A stretch of 64,000 nucleotides of DNA from Fomitopsis serialis (lineage: Eukaryota > Basidiomycota > Agaricomycetes > Polyporales > Fomitopsidaceae): assembly GCF_022376445.1 (NCBI RefSeq), contig NW_025954989.1:62001-126000 (forward strand). The letters are read 5' to 3'. Shown piece after piece: positions 11,489-23,040 of the stretch. The first letter of the stretch is position 1, and each line of letters begins with the position of its first letter. The position numbers and the translations under genes were made by a program. The notes beneath the pieces were generated by a model. The model was given only the letters and a program-made list of their open reading frames with translations. It did not search any database and had not been told where the DNA came from.

Positions 11489-13436
11489 ATGGAGCTGTTC
11501 ATACGAAGCACTTTCGCTGTTATACAAGCTTTCGCTGGAAATCCTGGTAACTTCCTCGGCAGGACCCTAGAGTGGCCATGGTATGGCTTATGGGTCCAAG
11601 CGTTCTACGGTGTCGTGGATCCCCGGAAGGTCGTTGCTGGCCCCCAATTCGAACTGGCCAAGATGCAGAATACCAATGATGGCGGCGTTGTCTTCAAGAA
11701 GAAGGTCCCCGACTTCGTTCTTCACTATGTCACTGGCGTCCCTCTATATCACGACATAGACTCGTTGTTACGGGTGACCAATCATGAAGAATTGCTACAG
11801 TTCTACGAGGGCAGGTGCGCCCTGACCAGCTCCATCGTCCTAGCAGTCTGCGAGGTCAAGGCGCTACCAGACCCGACGAAGATACCAGCTGGGGATCAAT
11901 TCCAAGCGGTGCTAAAGAAAAGGCTGTTCAACATCCAGGGCGAGGCGCGTTCTGGTGCACGGAAACAGGTTTCGTTACACCTCTCTGCCCATAGAGACCT
12001 CGACGAAGTCGTAGCCATCGCCATATTTGGACCCTATTTCTCGTGGAGGATCCTCGCTTGGGATGCAGTCAGTGACATATCGAGTAACGACGATCCGACT
12101 TATCACGCATCTGAGTCGGACGGCGGAGACAGCTCCGGCGACCAAGCTCCGCGGTGAGTATCATTGCCGTCTGTCGCTGTCGCTTTCGAATAGTTTCTGA
12201 GTTCGAGATCTCTAGGGGTCCGTCGGTGCATCAAGACCAAGAGATTCCCGACTTCTTGGCTGCAGCGGATCGACCGTGAGCACTCTTCGCATTTCTTCCC
12301 CAGGAGCAAACTGACCGCTACCAAATAGTGCTGGCCGACCTAAGCGAGGTCCGCATCCAGTGTACGATCGTTTCCTTCCTCTTCAGGGGTTGTTTGCTCA
12401 CCGGATCTTAGCAAGGAATACGTACAATATAGCATCCTGAAGGCGGAAAGACTCAGCACTTCAGAAGACGACGACACCAAGAAGCACCCGTGAGTCGTCC
12501 TGCCTCTAGACATTCTTCAATTCGTTGACCCTGAGGTACTAGTAGGGCGCAGAAACTGAAAGGCAAAGCTAAGGCGCTGGGAACATCTGTCATGGAGCCA
12601 GAGGAAAAGGCCATACTCGACGGCGAGAGGGCAGACGACGAGAAGGCAGACGACGCGAAGGAAGGCGGCAAGAAGGCAGGCGGAAAGAAGGCAGGCGGAA
12701 AGAAGGAAGGCGGAAAGAAGGCAGGCGGCAAGAAAGCAGACGACAAGAAGGCAGATGGAAAGAAGACAGACGGCAAGAAGACAGACGGCAAGAAGACAGA
12801 CGGCAAGAAGACAGACGGCAAGAAGACAGACGGCAAAAAGGCAGACGGCAAAATGGAGGAGAACAAGGAGGAGAACAAGAAGAATAAGGGGAAGGGGAAA
12901 GCAAGGGAGCGGGAGAAAGAGGAAGTGAAGGCCGCCGAGGACAAGAAGGAGAAGGCAGAGGCCCCCCGGAACCAGAAGTGCAGCGCTTGGAGTTGCCACC
13001 GTTCGTAAACTGGGAAGAGTGAGTCGTTCTCGCGGTCTCTTATGCGCATTTTCTGAGCCAGAAGTGAATCCAGTCCGTACCAAGGGATCTTAGCCCCCGG
13101 CGGGTCGCATGCCGGGAACTCGCGTGCCCCAACGAGCCGTGTGGGGCCGGAGGCTGCCTCGACATCCGCGAGTGCCTCTCGCGCTGCTGGACCTTCCGAC
13201 CGGCAGAACGTCCACTCTGACGGCGAAGACGAGGAAGACGCGCACCTTCCTGCTGGCGAGTACGTCGCTATCTTTTCTGCTGAAGGGCCAGTCTCCTGAT
13301 AGCAAGTCGTGTGCACAGACACGAGTGGTCGATGTGGTACCACTGGGAGCATCCCAATGGCATCAAGCAACGATCTAGGATGCTGGATGCTATCCAGAGA
13401 CAGAATCCTGACATCACGTTCCGCTTCCCGAACTGA
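11489..13436 (+). CDS. Family B PD-(D/E)XK-like protein, copy B2
   Basis: Exon 1 (11489-12153) aligns without gaps to B1 and B3 through the core: RTLEWPWY, P74-D75, E122-x-K124, and Q160-x3-H164 (Tyr in the others). Small exons follow (IPDFLAAADR; EQTDRYQIVLADLSE; a block with YSILKAERLSTSEDDD). A long Lys exon has twelve five-residue repeats (12661-12855), then an LELPPFVNWEE motif and a last exon EHEWSMWYHW...AIQRQNPD to 13436. The Lys repeats and LELPP motif are in different frames; one more C in the C run near 12961-12967 would join them. Function inferred: a nuclear, DNA-binding, nuclease-like protein. Confidence 0.7.
12661..12855 (+). repeat. In-frame 15-bp minisatellite encoding Lys-rich repeats
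   Basis: About twelve head-to-tail 15-bp units inside B2, encoding xGGKK then xDGKK; the last TDGKK units are almost identical at DNA level. B1 and B3 have shorter, non-repetitive Lys-rich stretches at this place, so the repeat expanded in B2 and is likely length-variable. Confidence 0.85.
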
Positions 13437-14432
13437 TCTGCCCTGAGCGGGTAAGCCTGACGACACATGTCCGCTGAAGTCTGGATTTGTCTCCATCACA
13501 TTTCTTCCCCTGTACTCTCCCCCCGACCCGTCGAGACTCGAATCGCAATATCTGTACATGTTCCGAGATGTAACGTAATTTCTCCTTGTCCCTATCCCCG
13601 CTCAATATGTATCGATGTGTTTGCGAAAATCTGCTTGCTATCTGCAACTGCCAACCGCAACGCACGCCGACCCATGTCTAAGGCTAACATTGCTTTGAGA
13701 ACGTCCGGCTTTTGAGCGCATTCAATGGTTCGTTCTTGACTGCGCGTACAACAAGCCCTGGCCACTCATTCTAATGCAATGCAATCCGGTAGTTCCACCC
13801 GTCTGTCCAAAACGCCGGATTTAGAGAACCAACGAAGTGCCACAGGCGAGCCTGAACTAACAATCACGACGCTAAGGTGTTATACACACCGCAAAGCAAT
13901 GCTGCAGCCCGACGCGATTGCTGATGCCAAGGCCCAACCACGCATAGTCACGATTGCAATACATCAGACGAGCCGCTTGTTCAAACGTCCATGTTCATCC
14001 AACAACGACGCCTGTGTAAAACCACTGCTACTAACACGAATCGTAAGATACACGACAGCAAGCGTCCACCCGGGGCCACCCCCAGGCTCACAGCACACGT
14101 ACAGCTCAAGACATGCATGGCACAAGAAAGTACGAAGGTACGACAGCGAACAGTGTCTCTCGTCACAAGCAGAACAACAACCACACGGACTCCCCTTTTG
14201 TCGTCGTCCTTGTCCCCGTCCAGCAAAAGTCCGCAGATGGTGACACACTACACGCGTCCGCACTGAGTTCAAGGGCGCGCACGTCTAGGGGAGCGTCCAT
14301 CCGCCAGCGCCCCGCACAGCTCGCGCTCGGCCGGACGCGAACAGGGACGGAGGCAGCCCGCCCTGTCCTACGGAGGGTGCGCCCGCCCGCCTCCTCAGTT
14401 CAAAGCCCAAAGCCCCGAGCCCCCGCACGCAG
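13437..14432. other. Intergenic; 3' flank of the MADS gene
   Basis: No gene seen. The part from about 13960 to the MADS stop is matched in reverse complement at about 24.3-24.83 kb, so the right-hand MADS duplication also carries the 3' flank. Confidence 0.55.
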
Positions 14433-16427
14433 CTAGCGCGGCGGCTTGTCCACGCTCACGCTCCTCCGCCCCGCGCTCGCCCTCTCCTCCGACCTCTCCC
14501 GGCCGGTCAGCCCACCCCCACCCCCGCTCCCGCCGCTATGCATGCTATGCACGCTGTGCATACTGTGCACGCTCACCGAGTCGTCCTCCCGCGCGCGCTT
14601 CTGCCCTGTGCCCGGCGACGACGCGACGGACACGGACATGGACGTCGGTACGGCGAAGTTCGCCATCGACCGCGCGGCGCTGCTGATCCCGACGGTGTGC
14701 GGGATCCCGCGCGCGTTCGTGCTTGGAAATAGGGAGGCGGCGCTGAGCTGGCTGGACTGGCCGCCGGACGAGGAGGACGTGCCGGAGAGGAAGTCGAACC
14801 AGTTGCTGTTGTCCGTGGCCGAGTGCGCGCTCCCTGGGTCCCGGGAACGACCACAATCATGAGCGCGACGCCGAGCGGCAATTGAGCATCACGCACCGTT
14901 CTCTGGATGACTCTGCTGACCACCCCCATGCACCGGCCAGTCGAACGACGGCATCGCGCCCTGCCCTCCTCCACCCGCACCTCCCCCGCTCCCATTCGCC
15001 TCGCCCAGTAGCTCCAATGCCATTGCCGTCGCCGACGACACGCCTCCCTGTCTCTGCTGCTGCTGCTGCTGATACATTGGCGCTGATGTTTGCTGGGGAG
15101 TATACGGCGACGCCGAACCGTGTTGACTATGCTGGCCGCCGGGGAAACCGACCGTGCGCAGCGACGGATGGTGGCCCGTGCCCATGTCCATGCCGAACGC
15201 GCCGGAGCCCTGGGAGCCCAGCTGCGAGAGGAAGCCTGCAGGGGCGCTCTGCGAGCCGAGCCCGCCGCCCACGCCGTTCATGCCGAGATTGAGGCCAGAG
15301 CTGGCGTACTGGAGGGAGGGGTGGCTCGCGCTCTGCGTGGGCGGGAGGCCGGACGCGGAGTGGAGGGGCGTGATGCCCGTCTGGACGGGGTAGCCGGAGC
15401 TCATGTCGACCTCGAGGCGGTAGGGGTAGTGCGGCATGCTGCTCGAGCCGCTCGGGCTGGCAGCGAGGGAGGAGAGGTTGAGCGACTGCGGGAGGGCGGG
15501 CATGGAGTTGCTGTGCGTGGGGAGGTGGGGGCCGTCGTCGAGGCGGGGGCGCTTAGAGGCGAGGGAGTGGGAGATGTTGCGCACAGGCGGGGACGCGGCG
15601 CTGAGGCGCTCGCCGGAGACGGGGATGGTCATGGAGGAGGTCGTGCCCGTGGGTGAGAGGCGGTAGTCGAGCTGGAGTACGGCGGTCAGCCTGTGGGAGT
15701 AACGTGAGAAGGGCTACGCACGTTGATCATGGAGAGGTCGGTGTTTGCTTGTGGAACGGGGCGGATGGGGATCGCACCGTTGATGTTGAGGCTGCCGTTG
15801 GTGCTCTCTGTCTTCACCTTTGCGGGCTTGCTGGGTGCCTGGCGACCCTTCGATGGCCGTGCACCGTCCTCGTCGTCGCCATCCTCGTCATCCTCGTCGA
15901 CGTTGTCGTTCTTTGTGTTTCCGCTGAAGTCTGATGGTCCGCGCGTGTCGCGTTCACCGTCGAACTGGAGAGTGGTCAGAGAGCATGCGGAAGAGGGCGT
16001 CGTGTACGCACGCGGAGATGGCGCTGGACCATGCTGTTGACGTCGGTCGAGCAGTACTGAAAGAGCTTGACATGGTGGCCCGGACGCTCCTCGAAGATGA
16101 TGACCGCGACGTCGACGGAGCAGAGGACACCGAGCTCGTAGGCCTTCTTGAAGAGGCCGTTCTTGCGCTGGGGGCGGGCGTTAGGCGGGAGTCGGGCCCG
16201 GATTGGCCAACGGCAAGGATGCCAAGCCCGAGTGCAAAAATAGAGACAGACCTTCAAAAAGGTCACAGACCGATTGCGCTCGTGCTATACATGGGCGGCG
16301 GACCGTCAGCGGGCTATTCTCGCCAGCACCGCGCGCGGGCAGGCCGTCGCGCATCTTTAGGCCTGCCGCACACGCACCGCGGGACACGCACCGTGATGGG
16401 CTGGATCTCAATCTTTCTGCGGCCCAT
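14433..16427 (-). CDS. MADS-box transcription factor, MEF2/Rlm1 type
   Basis: Six exons: 16427-16392, 16284-16252, 16167-16012, 15964-15722, 15671-14897, 14833-14433; all phases join to give about 547 residues. Exons 1-3 encode the MADS domain: [42 protein letters not shown], then AVIIFEE. The Lys/Arg-rich DNA-contact helix and the AVIIF strand are those of MEF2/SRF-like factors binding CArG-type sites in the nucleus; fungal relatives (Rlm1/Smp1) act downstream of the cell-wall-integrity MAP kinase. The rest is low-complexity: an acidic patch, Gly/Ser/Gln-rich regions, SVHSMHS repeats. The ATG sits in GCCACCATGG. Fragments were copied to 6.4-7.3 and 23.0-24.8 kb. Confidence 0.92.
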
Positions 16428-19400
16428 GGTGGCGGGCGGGCGGGCTTTGCGCGGGCAGCGGGCGAGGAGCGAGGGAGGGGGAGGAGACAGAGGAGGAGGC
16501 CGGCGCTGGAGGAGCACTTGAGGGAGGCCGGGCTGGCACTGGCGGTCGGACGCGCGCGCATGCACAAAGCACAACAACTGCAAACGCCGTCCGCGGGGCT
16601 CCTCCTCCTCTCTTCTCACCCGGCCGACCCGTTTCTCCGCAGCAGCGTCCTCTTCGCCCCTCCCGGCCTCCCCATCCCCATTCAGCACTCGCCCCATCAC
16701 ATCCCTATTGCACCCACCGCCATCTCGTGTCTCATCTTCTCCCCCGAGAGCCTGCTTCCGTTCCCACTCTTACTCTTCAACATTCCCCTCCAAGCCCCCG
16801 TCACGCCCAACACCCTTGGCATTCTCACCGCCGTCCTGCGTCGACACCTTCGCGTGGCCTGCGCTCCCAACCACGGCTCCCGGGCTGCGTCCTGCCCATC
16901 GCGGTCGACCGTCGTCCTGCGCGTAAACCCACACCCGGCCGCCCTCCAAGCCGCCCATGCCCTCATCATTTCCTCTTCCCGTAACCTCAAGCCGTCCTGT
17001 TCGGCGTCCCCGGCATCCGTACGTCTCATTGTATTCCGAATTCATTGTTCTCGTTCTCCCCAATGCGCCTGTCTTTTGGTCATGCTCCGACGCGGCGTCT
17101 ACGAATAATGATCTACGAGCGCGCCGCTATGGCCACCGCAGTCTGCGTCGCGCAGCCACTGAGCACAGTGACCAGGCGCGATCTTCACTTTGCACGGCGG
17201 CCACGGCCGGCGGCGGCGGGCCGTCCGTGGCCTCCGCAGCGTGCCTGACAGATCTTCGATCGAAGACATTGCCGGCGTCGGCATGTGCAGCTTAACGTAA
17301 CGCCGTCCCTGGTTCGTGCTCTGCCTCTTTGGGCCGGATCAGGATCCGACTCCGTGTGGCCACTGTCAGTCTCGGACGGACACCGCAGTCTGCCATATTG
17401 TGCGTATCGCAGCCAGGCGGGATTCTCCCTCTCTCAGCCCTCGGGTGACAGCGATGTTTACAGAGGACTTCCAGACTAAGCGCATGAACGTTCTGCTACC
17501 AGTGCAGCGCTTTCGCTGGCAGCCGAACAACATGCGAGACAACCACCGCACACCATTACTACGCTCTCCCACAACTCCTCATACACCGCACCAGGATCCA
17601 TTAGGGCCCGCACAGCTTGCCGGACCAACAAGTGGGTCTCCTCCCCCTTTCCTCTCCTGCGCGTCGTGTGGCTCGCGGTTCACAGGCGTGAACTTGTGAA
17701 GGGATCGTCCTTCGAAGGTCGGCCGGTGCGCGGTCCGAATACTGTGAAAATGAAAGACTGTGAAGGTGTTCCCTTTGCTCGACGCGGTTGCGCGATTTAT
17801 GCGGTGCGCTGTGTCAGCGGGTCCCAGGGTGCTCCTCGGGCGTGGGCCACGTTCCACGCCGAAGCGGTCAAAGTAGGAGGCGGCGCCGACGCGGCGGGCG
17901 CGCCAACTTCGGGGCGGTGGCGCGACGCGGTCATGGTGCGATACTGCTCCGCGATGGAGTTGACCGTTTGACCGTCTGGTCTGGGTGCAGAAGTTCACCA
18001 AAGCTACTACGGATAGGTTCGTGAAGGTGGTTCGATTCACCACAGTGCCGCTGCGGTGTCTTGGGACATGATACTGTCATCCGCCTACATACGATGGTTA
18101 CGGCAGACTTGTCACAATGCTTTGCGTCGCACAGGTCGCGTGCTCCGCTTGTTCGGCTGCCACCACATTGCCAAGCGGCGGCGCCTCTATCCATCCTGTA
18201 GCTATCCAAGTTCTCATCTGTCTACATCCTCACAATTCAAATTGAATTGACAGAACATACAACAATTCAGCCAGGGGACGTTCATTACGACTATACCGCC
18301 AGGACAGCAACACCAGGGACCACCGTCAATAGATCGCAGACTGCAAGCGGGTCAACTTAGATGTCAAATGGAAGCCCCTATCTATTACATCGCAGCTTCT
18401 CCGCAGCCCCTCTGGCGCGCGGACGTCCAGGATAATGAACTACCGTCATGTCCTGCCGGCAGTGTCGGTAGCTGGCGTGCTACCAGTGGGCCCATTCTGC
18501 AATGGTTTGGTCGGTGGTTCGCTGGATACGAGTGGAGTGGCTGTCGATGGGCCGCAGACGGGTGACGACAGTGCCTTCTCACGGGGCGGGTCGGCTATGC
18601 ATCGAACGACCTGCTCGACCCTCTCCGCCTGGTCATCTCCACCACTTGTCCACCACAGTTGCCCGCCTCGCGACCGCCGTCCCACTCCACCCAGTCCCGC
18701 CGCCGTCGTTTGCCCGGCGCAGGACGCATGGTCGGCTAGGGGGGCGGCCTCCGTCGGGCCCCCGCGCCCGCCTCGAGACCGAGGAAGGGTGCGTGGGCGT
18801 GGGCGTGCGAGGGAGGGGGCGCGCACTCTCATATCGTCAGTAAGCAGGCTGGGCGAGGCCCGGAAGGGAAGGTATGCACACCGGCCGCCTGTCCGTGTCG
18901 CTGCGGGCGGCTCTTGGCGTGTGAGGGTTCGAGAAGACGAGGGAACGATGAACGCGAAGACGACCGCGAAGGTCCTGCGAAGGCGGCCTGGGTGCGTCAT
19001 GGACGATGTCCCGTCGCGCGCAGGTGGAGACTGGGGCTGTGGCTTAGGCAGTCGGCTTGCGCGCTGACTGGATCTGCGCTGGCCGTCCCGGTGCGGGTGG
19101 GGTCCGCTGCACGCCTGGTGGAAGCTCGGGGAGCATCGCGATGAGATGGATGGACGGACGGACGGAGGTTTGTCGGTGATCCCGGTGTGGCTCGCGGGTG
19201 CGCTGCTCCCTGGGAGCCTTCTTGCGCTCACCGAGAGTCAGTAGGCCGTGTCGCTCACTTGGGATCTACGCCGTTGGCGTCGCACGGAGGCGACGTCGTG
19301 GCTCGGGCTTCCGCGAGCCCATCCGGGTCTTGCAGCAGCGCATATGGCCGCAAGTTCTGATATGATCAAGGATATGCCGGGTTCGTTGGCACTGCTAGCT

Positions 19401-20640
19401 CGAAAAAATCCGAGAAACCCATGTGCTCCTCATCCATCGGAGGCATGATCACTGGGTCATGTCGTTACGCTCAACGACGTTTGCGGACGTAGTGCGCTGT
19501 TCCTTGAAGGGGAGGTCGCGCAATGACGTCGACGGGAGCCAGCCGTGCGCGTCCGACCATCCATCGTCGTAGGCCGAAATCTCTTCCGTGTCCTGCATCG
19601 TGCAGGAAGATAACTTACGAGTGTCGTTGACATGTGCCAGCAGTTATCTTCTTCCGATGAGCAATGTCCGCTGACACGCGGACGTTGTTCTCTTCATTGG
19701 CATGGTCCTCGGAGGAAGACCCATCGACATCTTGTACGTCATAACAAACTCCTTTCCCAACCCCAGCTCTTGTCGCATTCTCTTCTCATGTCGCTTCCCA
19801 AGTCTCGTCCTGCGGGCAACCGTTCTACCGCGCACAACGAACGCGCGTCGACGTCCCCAGAGGCTTCTCTCCGCGTCTTACGCATGACGCGCGGTCTGGT
19901 GCGAAAAGTTGCCTTTATGGGTCATCGAGCCTGAAGCTTACGGCGCGGGCGTTCCCTGGACGCGGACCTTTTCGTGGGCGTGTGCGCGTGTGTGCCTACT
20001 TACCTTCCTTCTATGCCTCGCTCGAGCCTCTCGCTGACGATGGCGCTTGTACGCGAGCGCGCGGGACGTGCCACAGCGGTGCTCCGCCTCGCGGTCTCTG
20101 TCCCGCCCGCCCTCGACTCAGCCCGTCCGTTCGCTCGCTATTGTCTGTGCGAGGGCCTTGCGGATGACGTGAGATTGGGGGTCGGTCTGTGCGCCGAGCC
20201 GTGAGCGTATGGCCATGTCCATCTATCCCCTTCCATACAGTTCTCCCTTGAGGATCCCATCCAGAGTCCACCCCTTTGGATGCCTTTCCGGGTATTATGA
20301 ATGACGTGGGGTCTGGTATGGCCCGTGGTCATGAATGAATGTTCACCCGACAGTGTGCGTCCACTGCTTTCGTAATTCATTGTCTGCCTGCAAGCTCCGG
20401 ACTCTCATGCCAGCGTCCCGCGAGCAGTGGTGCTGTAAGTTATCACCGCGCACATCTGGGTCAGTGTTCGTCATGCGCTGCGCGCGTCAGCGAAGCTCAG
20501 GTACGACGCCCGGAGCCGTGCGCGAGCAGCCCGGGCTATTGAGCTCACCACCAAAATTAGGACAAGCCATCCATCGGGAGGGCCGAATCTCGCTCACCGA
20601 CGCCAGAAGAGACAGAACATAGACTGGTAAAAATAAACCG
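16428..20640. other. GC-rich region upstream of MADS gene, no supported gene
   Basis: Long, mostly GC-rich and low-complexity sequence. The first 150 bp is a CT-rich leader on the MADS coding strand. Opposite-strand CT-rich sequence at about 16.57-17.05 kb could be the leader of a divergent plus-strand transcript, but no domain-bearing frame follows. Long open frames at 18.4-19.2 kb exist on both strands at once with Arg/Pro/Ser-rich translations, the usual product of GC-rich non-coding DNA. A long regulatory region or lncRNA is possible. Confidence 0.45.
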
Positions 20641-20929
20641 CTGTGCCTGCTCGTCTATCGGGTCTGTAAATCTCGCCTAACGGGGTCAAAAATAAATGCG
20701 CTTAAAATATCTCGCAAAATGGGCGGCTGTGCTGCCCCAAATCTCGCCGCGCGCATTTGCCCGCTATTTATAGCTCTGGCTCACGAGGGCCTCGCCATCA
20801 CGAATTCGAACTTCGAAGCGTGCATCGACGGATGGTCCGAGCGCGTCAAAGAGAGAGGTACGACACGATATGGGGTGCACGGCAGGAAGGCAGCTTCGCA
20901 GAGGGCTACACGGCGGCGAGTTTACACCG

Positions 20930-21735
20930 GACGCGTCGACGGAAGATTCGACGGGGCCACTCGAAGGCGGATGCGGCAGGCGGTTTGGCAGATCGTCTGC
21001 ACTGCATATGGCCAAATGGACGTGCGCGCACTCCCACACTACCCTTCTTTCTCCTCGGAGCCTCGATATGGCGACGATGATACCGGCTGGTGGGACACGA
21101 CTGCGCGGCGTTATCCACGTTTGTGCGGCGGCCCTGCGGCGGGTCCTTTGCAAGGCTCGGTGTCTGTCCTGTGCAGTCCGAATCTACACGGTGTCGTTGG
21201 ATAATTTCACTGCCGAGTCCGTTCGAGACAGGTTTGCGGACAAGGGGATGGTGTTCCGGTCTCTTACCGGTCACTCAATCAGACGCTCTGGCTCTCCTCC
21301 CGCAAACGAGCGGAGGTGTCCTCTCGCTGTCAGCTTCCCCGCAGGCCATTGCATCGTCACGAATAGACCTGTTTTATTTTTGTCTGGTGTTATTTTGAAT
21401 CGGACATCTGATGCGTCAACTCGGAAGAACCGGAAGGCAGCGTTTCGTAGGATCAAGCCGGCTCGGCCTTGATTGCGACGCGCTTGAAAATCGAAGGTGC
21501 CGCTGCCAAGTGGGGGAGCGCGGTTGCCCGTGGCTGGTGTTTGTTATCGACGTTGAAACACTCAATGTCGGGGCTCCGACGAGATGGGCCCTACCTGGTG
21601 ATGCCAAATAAGCGACATCTTAGCCGGATACAATGTGCGCATGCGCGGTCAACAGGGTGGGCCTCCCTCCTGCTTCATTTAACTATACAGTACCTATTCA
21701 GCAGCCACATCTACCGCGGCTTAATTACACTCAGC
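20930..21735 (+). repeat. Right arm of long inverted repeat
   Basis: Diverged reverse-complement partner of 5620-6410. It ends near the start of the MITE at 21745, so the MITE inserted at or next to the arm. The 290 bp before it (20641-20930) has no counterpart on the left. No intact reading frame or domain found. Confidence 0.65.
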
Positions 21736-21744
21736 AAGTATGTA

Positions 21745-21959
21745 CTGTATCGGGCCGGGATCTCGGCCGGACATGGTACTCGGTCAGTCGAGTGCCGTAG
21801 GCTCAGTTCCCAGTCTTACGACAGATTACGCATACCAGTCGTCTCTCACAATCCTCCTCTACCTCCTGATATGTTTTTCTTGTAATTAACTTTAGGAATG
21901 AGCCCATGGTGGTCGACTGACCGAGTACCCTGTCTGGCCGAGATCCCGGCCCGATACAG
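21745..21959 (+). mobile_element. 215-bp MITE, copy 1
   Basis: Terminal inverted repeats of about 45-50 bp begin CTGTATCGGGCCGGGATCTC and end with the complement. TA dinucleotides flank both ends (21743-21744 and 21960-21961), fitting the TA target duplication of Tc1/mariner-type elements. It has no coding capacity. It lies just upstream of the A6 promoter element. The second copy, in reverse orientation and exactly the same length, is at 27460-27674. Confidence 0.85.
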
Positions 21960-21967
21960 TAGGTCGA

Positions 21968-22022
21968 TGATTGGTTGGGCGATCAGTCGATCATGTCGCG
22001 GTCACATGCCCGAAGCCACAGT
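21968..22022 (+). promoter_or_regulatory. Conserved upstream element of A6
   Basis: ATTGGTTGGGCGATCA, then CGCGGTCACATGCCCGAAGC and CACAG, about 104 bp before the A6 ATG and directly after the MITE. It is the least degraded copy of the element shared by A2, A3, A4, A6, A8 and A9. Confidence 0.65.
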
Positions 22023-22125
22023 CCACGGTTACCTGTTCAAACCAACTTTACCGCGCATCTGGAACCTCGTCTTCGACTTTGACAATATTGTTTGTCTTCC
22101 AGGCTTCGGTATCAGTATCATAATT

Positions 22126-22861
22126 ATGACTTGGGTCTTTGGCTGGCCTCTCTACAACGACGACGCGCTCATAATCGCGAAGACACACAATCTTGTCAAG
22201 TCGGACCCGAACGCGAGAGATGATCGGCGCATCCAAGCAGCCCACCAGTGGGTCCTCGACCAGATCGGCATTGTCCCTGTGCTCTCCTGCTGGGTCAACG
22301 ACGTCCCGGAGGTCGTATACGCTGTGTATGTCGACTATGGCGACAACCGCTATCCTCCGACCGATCTCATCCGAGAGAACATGACAATGACCGGCAAGCA
22401 GTACCGTCGCCTCAAGAAAGCGATGCCACTCAAGGATTTCGGCTGGTACCAGCACAACGATCCGTCCTGCGAACTATACGGTGAGCTTATGAGCCCTTGT
22501 GTCTCTTCGACGCGACTGATGTTGGATGAAGGAGAGTTGGTTGACAAGGACGAGGATGACAGTGACGAGGGCAGTGATGAGGGTAGCGACACGGATGGCG
22601 ATGGAGAAGACGATGTTGATGATACGTCGATGAACACTGCGAACGACGAAGAAGACGCGGCTGGGAGCGACAATGAGACAGTCACCGACGGTGTAGTTTC
22701 AAGGTTGGACTCGCCCTCGGAGTCGGACTCCTGCCCCTCTAGGGTAACTCATTCACTACCGACGTATTTCGGTGAGTGTGTCGTGCATGACATAAGTCTT
22801 CCTCTTGATCAACTGATGTTGCGCAGATACGCGTTGCACCATCACCGAACCACAGCCTTGA
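22126..22861 (+). CDS. Family A acidic-tail protein, copy A6
   Basis: ATG at 22126 gives TWVFGWPLYNDDALIIAK, VKSDPNARDD, SCWVNDVPEVVYAVYVDYGD and MPLKDFGWYQHNDP. A donor after GAACTATACG joins to the acidic exon (GELVDKDEDDSDEGSDEG, NETVTDGVVSRLD), then a short last exon ends CTITEPQP at 22861. An open frame starts earlier at 21898, but that part is MITE and promoter sequence, so the TWV Met is preferred. Paired with A3 on the left arm, including the MADS fragment that follows each. Function unknown. Confidence 0.75.
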
Positions 22862-23040
22862 CGCGTGCCACATCCTCTTGTCGTTGGTACTGTATGAATA
22901 CTGTATCATTTGTGTCATTGATCTAGCACCCTGTCCTGTATTTCCCCGCCACTGCCATCCTCGGATGCTGTATTATTCGCTGCTTGTCTGTCTCGTTCCT
23001 ATCTCCTTTGCCTCATGTCGTGAGGCAAGGACTTCCCATA

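Noticed and set aside
12453..13559. 368-codon antisense frame across B2
   Set aside because: Artefact of the Lys-codon repeats read backwards (Phe/Leu/Pro/Ser repeats); no independent evidence.
14545..14995. Several Arg-rich frames over MADS exons 5 and 6
   Set aside because: Shadows of the GC-rich MADS coding exons in other frames.
18446..19231. 261-codon open frame on the minus strand
   Set aside because: GC-rich, Arg/Pro/Ser-rich, overlaps a 210-codon frame on the other strand, and has no motif or splice context.
19607..19650. Hairpin with AAGATAACT / AGTTATCTT arms
   Set aside because: Nine-base arms with a 26-base loop are expected by chance at this scale; no context.
21898..22926. 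342-codon frame starting before A6
   Set aside because: Its first 75 codons are MITE and promoter DNA, and it reads through both A6 introns, which happen to be open.
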